From: Trichoplax adhaerens
Lineage: Eukaryota > Placozoa > Uniplacotomia > Trichoplacea > Trichoplacidae
Assembly (NCBI RefSeq): GCF_000150275.1
Contig: NW_002060954.1
Span: 620,287 to 684,286, forward strand
Direction: 5' to 3'
DNA: 64,000 nt
The notes beneath the pieces are model-generated. The model had not been told where the DNA came from. It saw only the letters and a program-made list of their open reading frames with translations, and searched no databases. Made by a program: the position numbers and the translations under genes. Shown here piece after piece: positions 25,901 through 41,436 of this stretch (position 1 is the stretch's first letter; each line of letters starts with the position of its first letter).

Positions 25901-28900
25901 AATTAAGACTTTCGTTATTATTTCTATTCTATTGATTCTGCTTCAGATCACTTACTTCATAAATTTGCTCAATTACTGATACTTCGCTGTTTGATTCAAG
26001 CAATCAGCTTACTAATTAAGAAAATTCAGTAATTTATCACTTCTGTTACGAATGCTTTGTAAGCCATAATGATAAGGACAAATGAGCTTGATAAACGCTA
26101 TTTCACTGATTTCTAAAGCAGGTCTTAATTACGGTTCATATGTACAGAAATGAATTCGTAATCCATAACATCCCTTTTTGTCTCGAAGTTAAATGAATTC
26201 ATAAAATAACAGAATAAATTAATTACTGGATTTATCTATAATAATTGACAATTGTAACAAAATTAAATGAGTTGTATCACTCTAGTTCGTAGTTATTAAT
26301 TGTTAACTAATGAAATTTAGATTTTATTTCAGACTTATCGTAATAAGGTTATTGTTATGGTTGAATGCGAAATATGTATGGCTGTCTCAGTGAATAGTTT
26401 ACAGTGTGAATTTGGTAACAATTTCTTTATTTATAGGTGGCAATGCATATATGCGAGCATAATTTTCCTGTTTCAATATTGATATCAACACCCGAAAAAT
26501 CTGCCTTTTGCACTTCATTCTTACCTACGCTTCAGCATTTGTTGAAAAATTGGCTATTCTAAAAAACACAAAAATTCTAGCTTTTAATTAGTTAGTGATT
26601 CATTATTTATAATTAATGGACGCCTAGGATATTTATTTGAAATTTTAGTTCTTCTTGGGTATTGTATTGAAATTTTTGAAGCTACCACCCTTCTAGAAAT
26701 TCTAGATTAGTGCAAGTTAGATGCTGTAAATATGCCTCAAACGTTGACCAGATCAATGAGTTCTAGAATTGACATTCAATATACACATAAGCAACAAATG
26801 TAAGGGCCCTGAGGAGATACTGTATAAAATATTAACTTATACTATACAATCGGAGTATAAGAATTTTGAAGGAAAATCTTATTGTAGTCACAAATCTATA
26901 GGTTCTGTATATATTCAAAAATCTTATATGAGGAAGAAAAAAATTCTAGTAATACTAGTCGTAACTGAAGAAAACTGAAACTCTGCCTTCGGTTCCTTAT
27001 CATGAGCACAGCTGACAGTGCGAAGATTTACTAGCGTCTTCTTAATTGTCATTACTATTATGTTTTTAAATATTTATCGCGCACAGATATAATTGATAGG
27101 CAATAAATTGTCATCAAAACGAGACAGAGTTGTCGATCCATAGCTTTCAGTAAAACATTGAGATACTGTGTTAACACAACATAAAGTGTTTCAATTCGTA
27201 TAGATTTCGTTAAATACGTATATATGTCTCATATGGAGAGTATTAATTATTTATGGATGTTTATAGTAAAATTTTACATCAATATTGCTTAGGCATAAAT
27301 ATTGATAATTAGGGTAGTATTATTTAATAATCAAAATCACAGTATAAAATCTTCACATTACTTCACCAATACTAGTAATTATACTTATCTGGATCAAGTT
27401 GATTTAAATTCCCATCCGTTAGTAAAATTTGTATTATTAAAGTCTTTAATATCATTTGTTTAATAAAAATTTAACTTACTAATAACTTCAAATTTAAGAA
27501 AACTAAATATACCCCCATATTACTTTTTATGTTACGGTAATAAACTGATGTCCGGTTGCAATACAATAGAATAAAGTTTAATTGCTAATAGATTCAACAA
27601 AAAAGATTTAACAAATATGAATATATACTACTGAGAAAAGAGATAAGCTAAAGTTTAATTAATATTATCAGACTATACAGACTATACCGTAAACAAAGAT
27701 ACCGTATTCTACTCAGTGACACATTTACTGTGTGTATCATGGAATCTTTTAAAGTAGATTTTACGTACTAACTTTTTCATTTTAATTGCATTTTGGATAC
27801 CATTTGTTCTGTAAAGATTCAGTATTCTAAGCTTTCTGAAGGCGTAAATATTTTATGTAGTTAAATATGACATAGATAAACAATACAATCGAAATTAGAC
27901 ACATAGAAATCGACATTTATTGGCTGTTATTAACGATTATATTCACTCTTCGTCTAGAAATATTTTATTACGAAATTTTGTAAATATAGTCACGGACGTG
28001 CGATCGTTTGTTTATTAACTTAGAAATCCAATAAATCGACAAGATTTTATGTTTTTATATAAAAACTCTGTAAATTTTAAGTTTTAATGATTAAGTTGAG
28101 AGATCCACTGAAAATAACTTCTAACGCATCGGTGATAGTAAATAAAGTAAAAAATTCTAACTGCTAAATATTTTGTATATTCACGAATAGTAACAAACAT
28201 TTTAGATAAGTGTGTTCGGTTTTTATTTAATTCTACTTGCATTAATTAATTAAGCTATCTGCAAACGACTAATTTTATAACTTTGAAAAGTTATATAGAT
28301 AAAATATTTCGTCAGATCGAATAAAAATTATTTGGCTACGTGATTTTGCCATAAATTTATAATGTATAGTTGGGGTGTCAATAGTTTAAGGATCATACAA
28401 TGAAGTAGTTTGTTTATCGAAAATATCTTACATTGAGAATAACTAATAAAGGTCCACTTAAAAGTAATATTAAATAAAATCGGCTATTTGCATATTACCA
28501 ACTATAATAACTTTGAACAAAATCAAATAATAACTCGTTTTTAGCTGCTTTAATCTTTGCTCATTAGATGTTTTTTTATTCTTGTATAAATAGATATAAA
28601 TGTTATGCCTGTATTTGTTAAAAGTATTTGTTATTACAATAGACATAAGGTATGATATTTAAATCTGATCATTTCTTATTTAATTTAATTATAGGCTGCT
28701 ATATAGAATCATGAATAGAATGAAATAGGACATCAAATTGTAAGCTTTAATACCTGTAAATATTTTCTGAAAGTCCTTATTTAATTAAATATGTAGAACA
28801 TGAGGGTATGAGTGCATTGTATATAGTCTAAGTACGCATACATTTTGTTGAATTGGTAGATATTTGCATTCAAATTTCTATTATAAGTGAGCCCTAGAGC

Positions 28901-31900
28901 TATTAAATTAACTGCATTTTGATAGTAAAGAAAGCCAGTATCAAATAAGAGCAATGATATTCACGATTATGAGTAGGTCGAATTAAATTCAGCTGCCGTA
29001 ATTATATAAGGCCGTTAATTTCTGGCAAACTTTTAGTTTTATGGCTGACAAGAAAAAGATTAAAACATTTCCTCATATGTTAGCAGTTATTGAAATGAAA
29101 TGACCCTAGACGATTTCAAAGAGGCTTACAGAAATATTAGTATCACATTTAATACTTCCGCTTCTTTTATCTTTCGCTGTAGAAATATATACGAGTATAC
29201 TGTATATTTAAGTTTTACTTCATTAAATTAGTATTATAGTTATCAATCAGACTGAAAAACTTATAATTGCTAAAATTGCTATTTATACGGTAGAAGAAAT
29301 CATGCTGTTTATGACCTATGATTTATCCTTATATATCAGCAATAGTACATCACATAGGAGCAGACTATAAATGTTTTATTTGATACAATAACCTAGTGAT
29401 TGTATGGTCTTGCAGTGTGTGAGAGTTTAATTTAATTTAAATATAAAAAACTCACCTTTAGTGCTTAAATCAAATCTATTCTTATATAGTTTTAATTTAT
29501 ATGGATCTTAATTTGCCTTAGTTACGTTATTATTGTATTTTTGTAGGCCTTCATAAGTATTACTGAACTTTGACTAGTTATAGCTAATTTTTTATTCTAG
29601 CCTTTTTACCTTATAGATTTATTTTGTACAGTACGTTCTACGTTATAACTATTCGCCCTAGGGCTTCAACAATTCTTACACATTAGCAATACATTCACTC
29701 CGATTTCAACTATCTTCAATACAAGGATAATGTGACGATATTATTAATTAAATGACCATTTATTCTTTGACAATGCTAACTATTGTTTCAGTAATATTGA
29801 TCGTCGTATCAAGTTTCAATATTTATACTATTCACTGCTTACAACCAGCACTCATGTTATACGGTATAAGTCACTTATGGTATCTTGTCCAGTCAGCGAA
29901 CGTGCATTCGCACATGTCTACTAAAATAAATCAACTTGGTGTGAACTTATATGGCAATAAACTTTGTTTTAAGGCAAAATTTTAAAATTTTAATGCCTCT
30001 GAATGTTATTGTAATACAGCAAGAACAGTTGCAATTAAATAGGAGAATAAACCAAATCATAGGCTTTTCACCGTCAGATTTATGAATGATACCCGTACAC
30101 TGTGATACTATATTACATTACACTCAGGCTTTTCGATATTGAAATGTGTTAACGTACAGTATTCGCGTTTGTTATATTAAATCTTGCTACATGCATATGA
30201 GCCTAGTGTTGAATGTTATTCTCTGACAAAAGTCATTAGATTGAGTTGGATATATGTCCTTACTCCATTAAATTTCCTATTGAAGCTATATAGTTCTAGG
30301 TAGTTGCAAGACGAACCTAATTAATGTAATAAAGTGAAGTTTACAAGAAGCTGTAGTTTTTTTGTATTTTTGAGAAGACACTTTATCACAGAGGTAAAAG
30401 ACGGTTATGGTAAAAAATATCGATCCCATTGGTTTATCTTACATTAAATTTAGATTCAATTCAATGCCATATGTAAGATCAAACTCCATTTCTAAGGATA
30501 CAGTCAGTAATAACTTATTTTAGAAGCTGATCAGAATTTTTGCTGACTATTTTATGCCATATTAAAGAAAAATTATCTTGCGATTCGCTAGTATGTTCTA
30601 TGTAATCCCATGTAGTTTACCATTTTCGAGTTGCATACACTCCTCAACACATCTTGGAAATATATTCTGATGGAGTATAGTTCCACGTACTTGATTATAA
30701 CGTATGATGTTCTTATTTGTTGTAATTTTGTAATACAGACTTATACCATATATCTCGCACTTAATACAATCTGCATATGAGCATATTTCAATTGAGTATT
30801 GACATTTTATTAATTATGGGTTGTCGTTTACTAATACAGGATCATTATTACGTTGCTAGGTACATAGCTTAATTACAGGACAGTTTATCCATTCAAATAC
30901 ACGCGAAGTAGTCATTTAATTCTATTTACTATCTTTAGTATACCTTTGGGACGTTGAATAGGATTGCATGACTTTGAACAGTTATAAGTTATAAGCCAAT
31001 AATTTCATTACAGTTTCAGAAATTAAATTAGATACAGGATATATTACGATAGCTACTATAATATACTTTTAAAATACTGACTAAGGAAATATCTCTGAAA
31101 TGAAATATACATGTAGAAATACATGATATTCATAGGTAAAGTTATTTCATTGTAGGTATCATGATTATTTAGCAATAAGAATAATTTGCATGATCTAATA
31201 TAGTGTTATCGATATTACCGCCTAACTGCCTTCGATTTCTTACTCTTCCCAGTAGATTTGTAAGTAGTTATTAATAGATGTGATCTATCATAATTGTATA
31301 ATTTTGATTGTGTGACATTATCATAACCTGTCTTTGAGTAAGATAATTTAAAATTAGTCTCAGCATATTAGGCCGCATGAAACTAAACTTTTAGTTTGTT
31401 TTTTTGAATAATATATCATAACAATAGATGATCGAAATTCAACATGTACTTTAGTCTACCTATATTTTAGCCAAAATGTAAACATATTTCTATAAAATCT
31501 GGCGTTTTTAAAATTTATTAACAGATAATTATTACTTTTCTGATAAGAATTTTTCGTTATGAAAATACCTTTCGCTTTTTTATTTATCGTAATAATTCTA
31601 GCTTGGTGATTCTTCTACGATTATTTGAGTTGATGAATTAGTTATATGAATGTTAGTGTTTTCTGGTAAAAGTTACCTTAAATATCCTATTGCTCTATGA
31701 TTACATTTTATTATAGCTAATCAAAGTATAATCTATACAATACTAAAAGATTAATGAGTTGCAATTAAGATAGTATTATAAATATAGATTGCTTTCAATT
31801 ATATTTTAGTAGAAATACAGAAAAATTGATTTCGTATTCATCATGACAGCCTTACCGTACCAAATACCGCTCCTTAGTTTTCTATATGGCATCAAATGAA

Positions 31901-33718
31901 ATTAATTATTTTTTGCATATTGAAAATGAAAGCAGTAGTTGTTAAAAAATATACGTTTAATGGCACAATATGTCCTAAATATAGCAAAGATACTAGTATA
32001 GTAGCAATCTTACTATGTATATTGCGCATATATGGGGCTTTCATCCATAATGGCACAAGCATAATCTCTTGTTGACTTGGTGTAGATGCTATTGCTGATT
32101 GAAATTAAACCAATTTTAAAGCGACAGAGTTTTTAATCATTCTAATATTGAAGGCTTAATCGTTGCTACTGTAAATTATCGCTCTACCTCGTTAAAATTA
32201 CTATAATTGATAGATAACAATCGATTCTACAATAAATACTTTATAGCATTAATGGCAAGGCTAGCATAATAATTTTCTAATAATTTAATCATCCTATTTA
32301 GCCACTGGCAGCGTGTAAATTCTTAAATATAAAATCTAATGGTTTGAATAGTAATACGTAATCCTGATATAAGGATATAACATTTAGAATAGCACAGTAT
32401 GCCGATACTATAGGATTTTAATTAATAATCTAATTGTCATGGGAAAATTGGATAGTTTAGTCGTGTACTATATGTGAAACCAGTTTACGCATTATTTACG
32501 TAGTATAACAAACCTTCACGAGATAGAAGATTTTCGCGTGATTCACTATCATCTACTTGTATGTATATTAAAAAAATTAAAAAATGATTACTTTTATGTT
32601 ATGACATTTTTTAAAATATCGAATACAACCGTATAACCTATTTTTTTTTATATTAAACTCAGATATACTGTAGCTTATAAAGCATCAGCACGATATCTTA
32701 CTTAGATTGTATGCTAGTACATTTTACCTCTGAGAAATATTGGCAGGATTCGGTATTGATCATTATCTGTTATTGGTAATAGATGGTAAGTCATTAATGT
32801 TACCGTAGTGTAGTGATGAAAGTACTCTCATTGCTTACTTTTACGCATTGAATCTACACTTTGTATCTTTATTCTAGTAAATAGAATTAGCATTTCATCG
32901 ATTTCATATGGATACAGAAAGTTGAAACTTATTTTGGATTTACAAACAAGAACTGTCACATTTCTACAGGTAGCAATTACAATTTAGTAGCATCTATTTA
33001 ATTCTATCGGACTTCAAATAACACGATAGGGATATAAATTTAAATATCCTTTTCTTTATTAATTTTACAGTAGCTATATTTCACTAGAATTAGAGCACTA
33101 TTGATTTGTAATCTTAGAACCGTAATTATAAGCAGGCAATAGACAGCTACTTTATTGATTTTGTAATTACAATATCGTCGAAATCTATGAAAAATTACTT
33201 CATAGCAACTATGCACTAACAAGGAAACGCTATTACTATCATAGGATGGAAATATAGTGCAAGTACTTCGATATCACAGAATATTACTGTAGTTCTACAT
33301 TGGGTGTATAATATGAACTTATATCTGATAAAATTAATCTGTTTGAAAAGTGACATGTAACATGTTATAGTAGATTATTAACGTTTTATGAATAAGAATA
33401 GCAATCACACTGAGAGTGGCTCGGTTTGTAAACAGAAAAATCTATACGAGCATATACAGTACATGCATAGTGTGATCTGTGTTTCGATATGTAGTGCGCA
33501 ATAGATATCTAGTTTAGCTGGATGTGATAGGTAATTTATGACTTTTTATTGTAGTTCAAAACAGTTATCCAAAATAATAAGTTAGCACACTGATCATCTA
33601 GGATTGATCGGTAATCTTTTTTAATTTAAATATTTTATTTGATAGGATAATAAAATTTATACGTTCATTATTTACCGGCTGCTCTGGCTTTTTCTCGACG
33701 AAAAAAGAATGGAATCAT

Positions 33719-33828
33719 TTGAGAGTTTTGTTGCTCATTTTGTTGCTCATTTTGTTGCTCATTTTGTTGCTCATTTTGTTCCTCATCTTGTTTCTTATTT
33801 TGTTTCTCATTTTGTTCCTCGTTTTCTA
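33719..33828. repeat. 12-bp minisatellite (TTTTGTTGCTCA)n
   Basis: About nine head-to-tail 12-bp units. The first are nearly identical TTTTGTTGCTCA, and later ones diverge to TTTTGTTCCTCA and TTTTGTTTCTCA. Because 12 is a multiple of 3 the minus strand stays open (33668-33856) as repeating Glu-Gln-Asn-Glu/Gln units ending in a basic FFFRREKARAAGK tail. No partner exon or domain is seen, so I list it as a repeat rather than a gene. Confidence 0.85.
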
Positions 33829-36800
33829 ATATGAACAGATTCACAATAGTTATCATAGCTCAACTTAAGTGCTATAAAATTCTTGTAAATATAATAAGTT
33901 AAATAACATAGATTTCATTAAATTATACTATCACAGCAATATCGATCTAAAATGTGATTCTAAGTCTTCCTAAGTTAGTTATGATAGGATAGAATCGTAT
34001 TGTACGGCATAAAACAAATACAATACTGGTACAGTAATATTATATATAAAAATATAAGTTGAACACTGATATTTTGATAAACTATGCTTTATAATTGTAC
34101 ATAATCTGGTCTAAATCATATCTTGATATTAATTTCAATGATCTATAGTATGAGTATGACCTCTTCTATCAGGGCTTATAGATAGATACTATATGATGTC
34201 TTGGTAGTAAATCTAAAGATCAAGCTGTCTTTTAATTGTTCTAGTAGAACTTGATTATGACGTAAATCAGTAAATTGAGCCTACATAATTATGTTGTACT
34301 AGACCTATAATTAAACATGGAATCTCTATCTGATCGTAAATTTTTCACCAATATTGCAATATCACCACTACCGCACCTGTTAATAATACGGTATATATAT
34401 ATACAATGACTATTACCACGTAAATATACTTAACAGAAGATTTTTGCTTCTCTATTTACAGTTAACTTCGCCGTTTACAATTTAAACTATTATAAATGAT
34501 CGAAAAATTCGTAATAAACATTACTACATCAACATACGAGTGACATATCGAGCTTTTATTTCAGTCACTGTCAGCAAAACTATCGCCAGAATGATAAGCT
34601 TGTTCATGGTTTCGATTGATCTGAGGACTATTGAGTAAAAAAAGTAAGCTATTAATACAATTAATGCGTTTGCTAAACCTCATAAATTTTAGATTTCAGA
34701 TAGGAACGCTAGACATAATACTTCGTATAAATACTAATCAATAGTAATAAAAACGAGACGGATATATCGAGCGGTTATGGAAAAATTTAAAGTTTTTGAA
34801 TTTAAACAACTTTAAATATGGTAGGATAACAAAATGATTATAACTTGAGAAGGTTAGAAATAGAAAGACAAAATATCCTAATGTCAATGATACGATAGCT
34901 ACAGCCAGAAGACCTTAATTCAAGATTGCTTAACTATATTTATCAAGACGCTTTTCAGGTGCAGTTAACCTGTACCGGCCTTGCATGTTATAGGCACCAT
35001 GGTAAATGAAATTTATGCATGTATGTGAGGTTGATAGATCAAAAATCTTCAAAACTTTAGAAAAATAAGATTTATTGAACAAAACCTCCTTTACGAAGAT
35101 ACAACGTAATCGATTAACTGAGGATCTCTAATGAGAAACAACTATCTTATACTGAACTACTCGCTTATATACTTTTTCCCGTTTACAGTCTTAGCACCTC
35201 ACTTACTACACACTTCCTTATTAGCATCTCAAATACAGGATAGCTTACATCTTTCATGTGAAGCTCTAGTGTGAGCACTGTAGCGCTCTTCTTTAAAAGG
35301 ATTACAGTTACTAAGCTAGCTATATCTAATACTTAAGCCTCTAACGAGAATATCTATCACATGTTGATCACAACACCTACGGTAGACATTACTAAATATA
35401 TCATCAACTTAGAATACAATATTACACTGTCTTACAATGTAGTTCAACTTCTACAGCATGATAATTTACTAATTTTTACGAGATATCAAATTTTAATACA
35501 TTAGTAATGATACGCCGTTATTAAATATGATTAAAAAAATAAGGTCATCTTAATTTTTGGAAGCAGGAAGTTAAACTAATGATTACTATGTTTATGAGAG
35601 CAATCTATCCTGCAAATCATTCTAATATTGACAATTCCATAAAGAGTATATATTACCTAAGTTTAAAGCTATACTACAAGGGCGAAAACGGTTGTCTTAT
35701 ATATAAGCTGTATACTACATATATATTAAAAGTTACCTAGTCGGACAAGAATCGGATTTTACAGTCGTTTATAAAAGTTTTATTGTTTCTATTACACTGA
35801 TAATATATAATTGTAAAGATTGCAGATACTTTGTCCAATTGAATAGATCCATATAATATGGCTTATGATAGATTTAATGCTAATTTAGCAACTATAGTAA
35901 CAGAATTAAAATGATCTTAGAGGTAAATTAGCAAAAGAAAGCTTCACAGATTCAGTATATTTTATTCTAATGTTAGCAGGTACGAAGCACGATGACTTAT
36001 TGTTGATACTTGTAATGCTACTGACATTGATAAAGAATGATTCTCGTAACGTGACGATAAGAAATTAATAGATCGAAATAGATAATACTGGAGCGGTACA
36101 AATCTAGTAATAGCAATGCCAGGTCTAATCTTAATGTATCTAATGAATCCTTGGAAACATTCACAATACGAAATAAAAACTGCTCATTAAGAGTACTGGT
36201 AATAAACATAGCATAAACTGATAGAAACATAATTATAGTTATTTCTAAAGATTACTTTTTATCATAGAGCAATCAATTTTGAAAAGTTAAAATCGAATTT
36301 TAGAATAATGCGCTAAACTTTGTAAATATGGTATTATACGAACTTTGTTTTGATATTTGATGCGAATAAACTCTAAATTAATTATACCATATTAGAAAAG
36401 TGAGAATTTAACGGACCGTTTTAAATACATATTTTTACAATTTAATTTTACTTTCCTCACGTGAAAAAGATTTAAATATTTTAACGATAAAATAGAATTC
36501 GGGCTTCACACGAATTTTTTTATGATATACTTACAGTTATCAACAAGATATAAGTTGGAGAATGGATATTGAATTTAAGGCCTGAATATTATCGCGCTGT
36601 ATTTTTATATTCTTATGGGATTACTAATTTGCATGTTACGTGAAAGACATCAAGTCAATAAATAAAATTTTAAATAATGTACGAGTCATATCTTAATGGT
36701 AAGCAAATACAATATACTTAATTTAAATCGATACTTTGTTGCTAAGGTCACTTTTAGAGTTAACAAACTGCAGGTATAAATTCGACGCAATTTTGAAACC

Positions 36801-39800
36801 AACTCCAATATATAGAAGATTTTAAGAAGTGAATATAGTGGGAGGGTTTGTGCTATAAATCTCAATCTGTATCGAATCATGGCGATTAAGGAATCCACGT
36901 TTACTTCATATCTCGCGCTAGCCTCAACTATAATCGCACTGATAGCTTAGATAGCAACAAATTTTAATTGGAAATTTTCTGTAACATCCGTAAACGGTAT
37001 TTGTATAACTGCAATATTGTGATTAATTATGCTGCTTATACATGTTGACTTTTTATTATTGAAAGCCCCAGTTGTTCATTTCTTTTTAACTACACAAAGA
37101 AAAAATGAATAAAAAACAATGACTTCTCTTACCGTCTGTTTTAATATTTGCAATGTTATTTTGCTTATAAGAATAAAAACAGATCTTATTATATACTGCT
37201 ATCCTTATGATGTTATCCTTAGTTACTCGACAAAAAAAGCATGACTTCGAATCAGTTTCAGTAGGACTGGATGTATGTGACAGCTTCTTGTATTTCTTGC
37301 TCTTATTTTGACTTATCTAATCGAGATTAGTCACTATAAATTTTTTTATTGTTTTAAAAGAACTGCAAGTACGTATATTTTTATTTATAGATCCATTGAT
37401 ACAGTCTAAGATTAACATTATGAGCTGAACCATAAATGGCACCAAAAAAGAAATTTAATGTAATTATTTTTTCGAAAATCTCCGAAATATCTCGAGTTGA
37501 AATGTTGCCGTGGTTGAAACGGATGTTTATGTTACAGTATCTACATGGCCATCACATCTGTATTTAACTAACTCATAATTAAGATATTATTCAAATAAGA
37601 CATTCGTCAAGGAATCGGTTATTTACTTTCGAGCATCAGAAATGCATTATGTGTTTATATCTCATGCAGCTCTGTGTCCTACATTTTAATTTAAAAATTT
37701 ATTTACAAACTTTCGACTTACTAGACTGTCAAGTCAAAATATACTTTAGCACAAACCAATTGTTCGCTGGCATGTGAACTATGTCAACATACAGCGCTGA
37801 AATACCGTCATTATAAAAATAATGGCAACTCTGTTAATTACTAGCGATCTGTTTTTCTATTGCTTCTCATCATTAAATTCATGCACTAATGATTTTATGG
37901 AAAAAGTAACAAATTATTTAACGATCTCACTTTCTAATATCTGAATCATCTGCTATAAAATTGATTATAACTGCAAATATGAAACCATTTTACTTAAGGC
38001 CTTATGCGATCGTTGTAGTGCCTCTATAAAATAAAAACATTTGTTTCGATTTCAAAATAAATAATCGCGAAGCTATTTAATTATTAATAGCAAACCTATT
38101 AATAAACCAAGCTATTACCTTACGTAACGGTTTTGGAGCCTCATTAAGAAGGAAATGTAGCATTTTACATTAATTACTCACTTAGCATATCTAGTATTTA
38201 CTTTACTTTGCTAAATTGATGATTTTAGTCTTTTAACTGTCGTAGTAAACAAACGTAAAATACGAAATTTTAGTATTGTAAAGCCGGACTTTCCATGAAA
38301 TGTATACATTCCTCTAGGAACTTATAGAGGCCACAAATAGGACGTACTTTTTCAACAAAAGATGCTTTATCGGTTTAGTTTTTAGCTGCGTTCCAAAATA
38401 ATTTTACAAATTAGCTCACGGAGTAATTTATGCTAGTAGAAAGCAATGATGCCATGGTAGAATAATATATTGGATCAAGTCCAATACTTTGTGAATCATT
38501 CCTGTATGACATTCATTACAGTAGATTTAATAATTCTTTTGACATACCTCACATTATAACCTCTAAATCAGCATCATCTCTGCGTGCCTTTCTTATCTGA
38601 GTAAACGACTTTAAGAAATGAAACCTTTTAAGCTAACTACGATAATTTTACTTTATCTCACTGTGATACCGAAAGTCCCTCTTTCACATGATTTCTTGTT
38701 TAGGATCACTGTACAATTAATTCCAAGTAAGTATTGAGTTGTATAAACAGAGTCTTTGTATCATCAAATAAAATTTGATACATTTATCATTTGGATCTTA
38801 TTACGGCATGCATATTTTCTGCATAAATTAAGAAAATAATGACAGGCAAAAAATATGTCTATCATAAGTACGCGTACATTTATCGAAACATGTTATAGAA
38901 TACGTCGCATAACATCCTATGATCCAATATCGTTCTAGCTATTACAGGAATCTGATCATAGATGCTGGGTGTTACACTTGATTCAATAGATTTACTATTC
39001 ATATCAGAATAATCATGACTAATTACTGAATATCATTGCTCGATTTTAAACTTATTGAAACAGATCAGATTTCCACATATTTTGCGAAGGAGTCACTACT
39101 CATGAATTCGTCTATATTATGTGCTACTTTTGCAAAACGCTCACTCTTGACTACTAGCATCTAGTAAGTAAGCTTAGTTTCAAAAGTATGAGCACTGATT
39201 TCGCTAATATCAGGGACTACTTAAATAAAGAGAAACAGGACACGATTGTTAACTACATAAGCAAAGAGCAGGCCAACTATTTTGCTGGTCATTTTAACTG
39301 TACTGTACATTTGCAATCGTAAACTATTCTGTTCAGTGTCATACTCCAAAGCAGCTACCAGGTTGGTTTTGCCAGTATGGTATACAGTTATAGTGGTGGT
39401 GCACGGTAAAATGCCAACAAAATAATTAGCCTACTCATTTCTAGTAGTCAGCGGTGGTATTCCGTCCTCTCTTTTTTCGAGTAGTCCTTGTTGATGATGT
39501 ACGTATAGCAGATAAGGCATGCATCTTAGACGATAAAATAAACAAGCTTGAAATACTATCGGTTTTTATTAAGATCTACTTAAATTTTTGGCAAAGGCTT
39601 TAAGTAAATAGATCAATATATACATTTTACACTCACTATCTATTTCATTATAATGAAATATAAAGTTTATAAACTGCGACTATATTTACCATTCAGAATA
39701 GATTAGTGGACTTAATCTATAACAAAATACTGAATACGAGTAATATGCAAAACATCGCCTTGCTAGCCTAAAAATAAAATCGCAGTATGATAGCTAAGTC

Positions 39801-40724
39801 TAATAGTGATAGTAAAAGATAGGAAAGAATTCATTTGTACGATACTAGTAATCTTTAATCTCTGTAATACTTATTATGCCCAGTAGCATAGATTAGTTCG
39901 ATTATAAGTATACTATAGTGTTAACTATTATTGATGGAGGCGAAGACAAGATGATTGAGAGTAGATAGCCTTTTATTTTTAGATAGAGTTAGGAGACGAA
40001 ATAGAGATTGGTTAGCCTCGTGACAGAGAGATTATAGACAAGAAGAAAGAGCAGTGCAATCTACGTATATTTATAAGTTATTCGGCCACAGTCTAGTCTT
40101 AGGAATGTGTCTAGTGCCAATAAGCATTATAGATCTATTATAATATTACTACTGCAGGTTCAACAGATCATTGCATAGTAAGTGATTAGTTCGATCGCGT
40201 AACATACATTTTTTGAGTATAGTAAAAATTAGAATGTTCAATATGGACTAGATGACTGTATTTGATGATTTAATTACGTACATACGCGTAGATATATTTA
40301 CGTAATGCCGATTAAATTGAGTTGTAACGATTTAAAATAATAGGCAGATATCCAAGAAGTAATTTTAGCTTGATATTTTTGAACTTAAAGATCAAGCTAT
40401 CGTAGCAGGGTATCCGATAGAACGAATATTCTTGGTCATATAAAATTGTTTAAGGTATAATCTATTGAATGACATCAGGTATTCATTCACATATAACAAA
40501 CATATTTCTATGATTTCTGATATGTTATGATCTCTGGTCTTAAAAGTAAGTAAATATAAATTGCTCATCCATCAGTTCGGATTTTAACATTCAAGGATTA
40601 TATCCAAAGATAAAACTAGCAATATAATGGTGTTGCAAGTTTTAGTATTAGCGGTAATCACAATCGCAATATACTATGAAGAGTCCTAAATATAATTTTA
40701 CTAGTGTAGTTTATATCTCAGCAC

Positions 40725-40990
40725 GCGCAATTCCGGCATAGGAATAGTAAAGTTAATATCCTTGTCACAACGTCGTTTGCAACAATCGGATTCCCGTTCC
40801 ACACTTATCCTACTCTCCTCTGTCCTACCGTAAAACTGCCACCAGGCGTCACTACTCGCTCCACTTCAGCGAAGGACCTCAGTCAACAGTAAAGGCGGAC
40901 TAGAAGCGTCTGGATAAATTTACTAAACTAACTTTATTAGGTCTCCGTATTTTCCTCCTGCCTAGCGAGGTAAATTACAACCTCTTATAT
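40725..40990. other. GC-richer segment in the desert
   Basis: About 265 bp clearly richer in G+C than the rest of the desert, with pyrimidine-rich runs and several CG dinucleotides (GCGTCACTACTCGCTCC, CTTCAGCGAAGG). One frame is open for about 49 codons but has no start or splice context. It could be a conserved noncoding element, an unrecognised RNA gene or a decayed exon. Confidence 0.4.
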
Positions 40991-41097
40991 ACTTGTATCA
41001 AATCTACACCTTTTCCACCTGTTAATTATTCTTATGCATAACTTAGTCTTTTCTATAACTTTGTAATCCTGTTAATTACTATCGAACAAATATGTGA

Positions 41098-41140
41098 TAA
41101 TTGATATTATTATGCGCTAATAATATTATAGCATCAATTA
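41098..41140. repeat. Nested inverted repeat
   Basis: Outer arms TAATTGAT and ATCAATTA (8 bp, perfect) enclose an inner hairpin ATATTATTA-TGCGC-TAATAATAT (9-bp perfect arms). It can fold as a two-tier hairpin or cruciform. Confidence 0.7.
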
Positions 41141-41235
41141 ACAATTTAAGATCTAGCAGATTCCCTACAAGTGTGACAACCGCCATTTTGGTTATTACAC
41201 GTCATTGGCATATTAAGTACCTTACTTCTACACAC

Positions 41236-41259
41236 TCGTTAATGGAAGTCCATTAACGA
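41236..41259. repeat. Inverted repeat, 11-bp arms
   Basis: TCGTTAATGGA, a 2-base AG spacer, then TCCATTAACGA. The arms are perfect complements. It is the second inverted repeat in about 150 bp. Confidence 0.75.
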
Positions 41260-41436
41260 TTGAATCTCACAATATTAACAGATCATAATATTTATGATTA
41301 TCTAATCGTAACCGTCTATTTCTTCTTCAATAACATTATCACATAATATCTTAAACCGTAACAATCCTTGAAAGACATACGTTTATCAGCAATTAAAAAA
41401 TCTAATGGAGTAAACGATTGAAGTTTGAAAGGGAAA

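Noticed and set aside
40725-40990. GC-richer segment as a protein-coding exon
   Set aside because: The longest frame is about 49 codons, starts right after a stop with no ATG and ends without a convincing donor.
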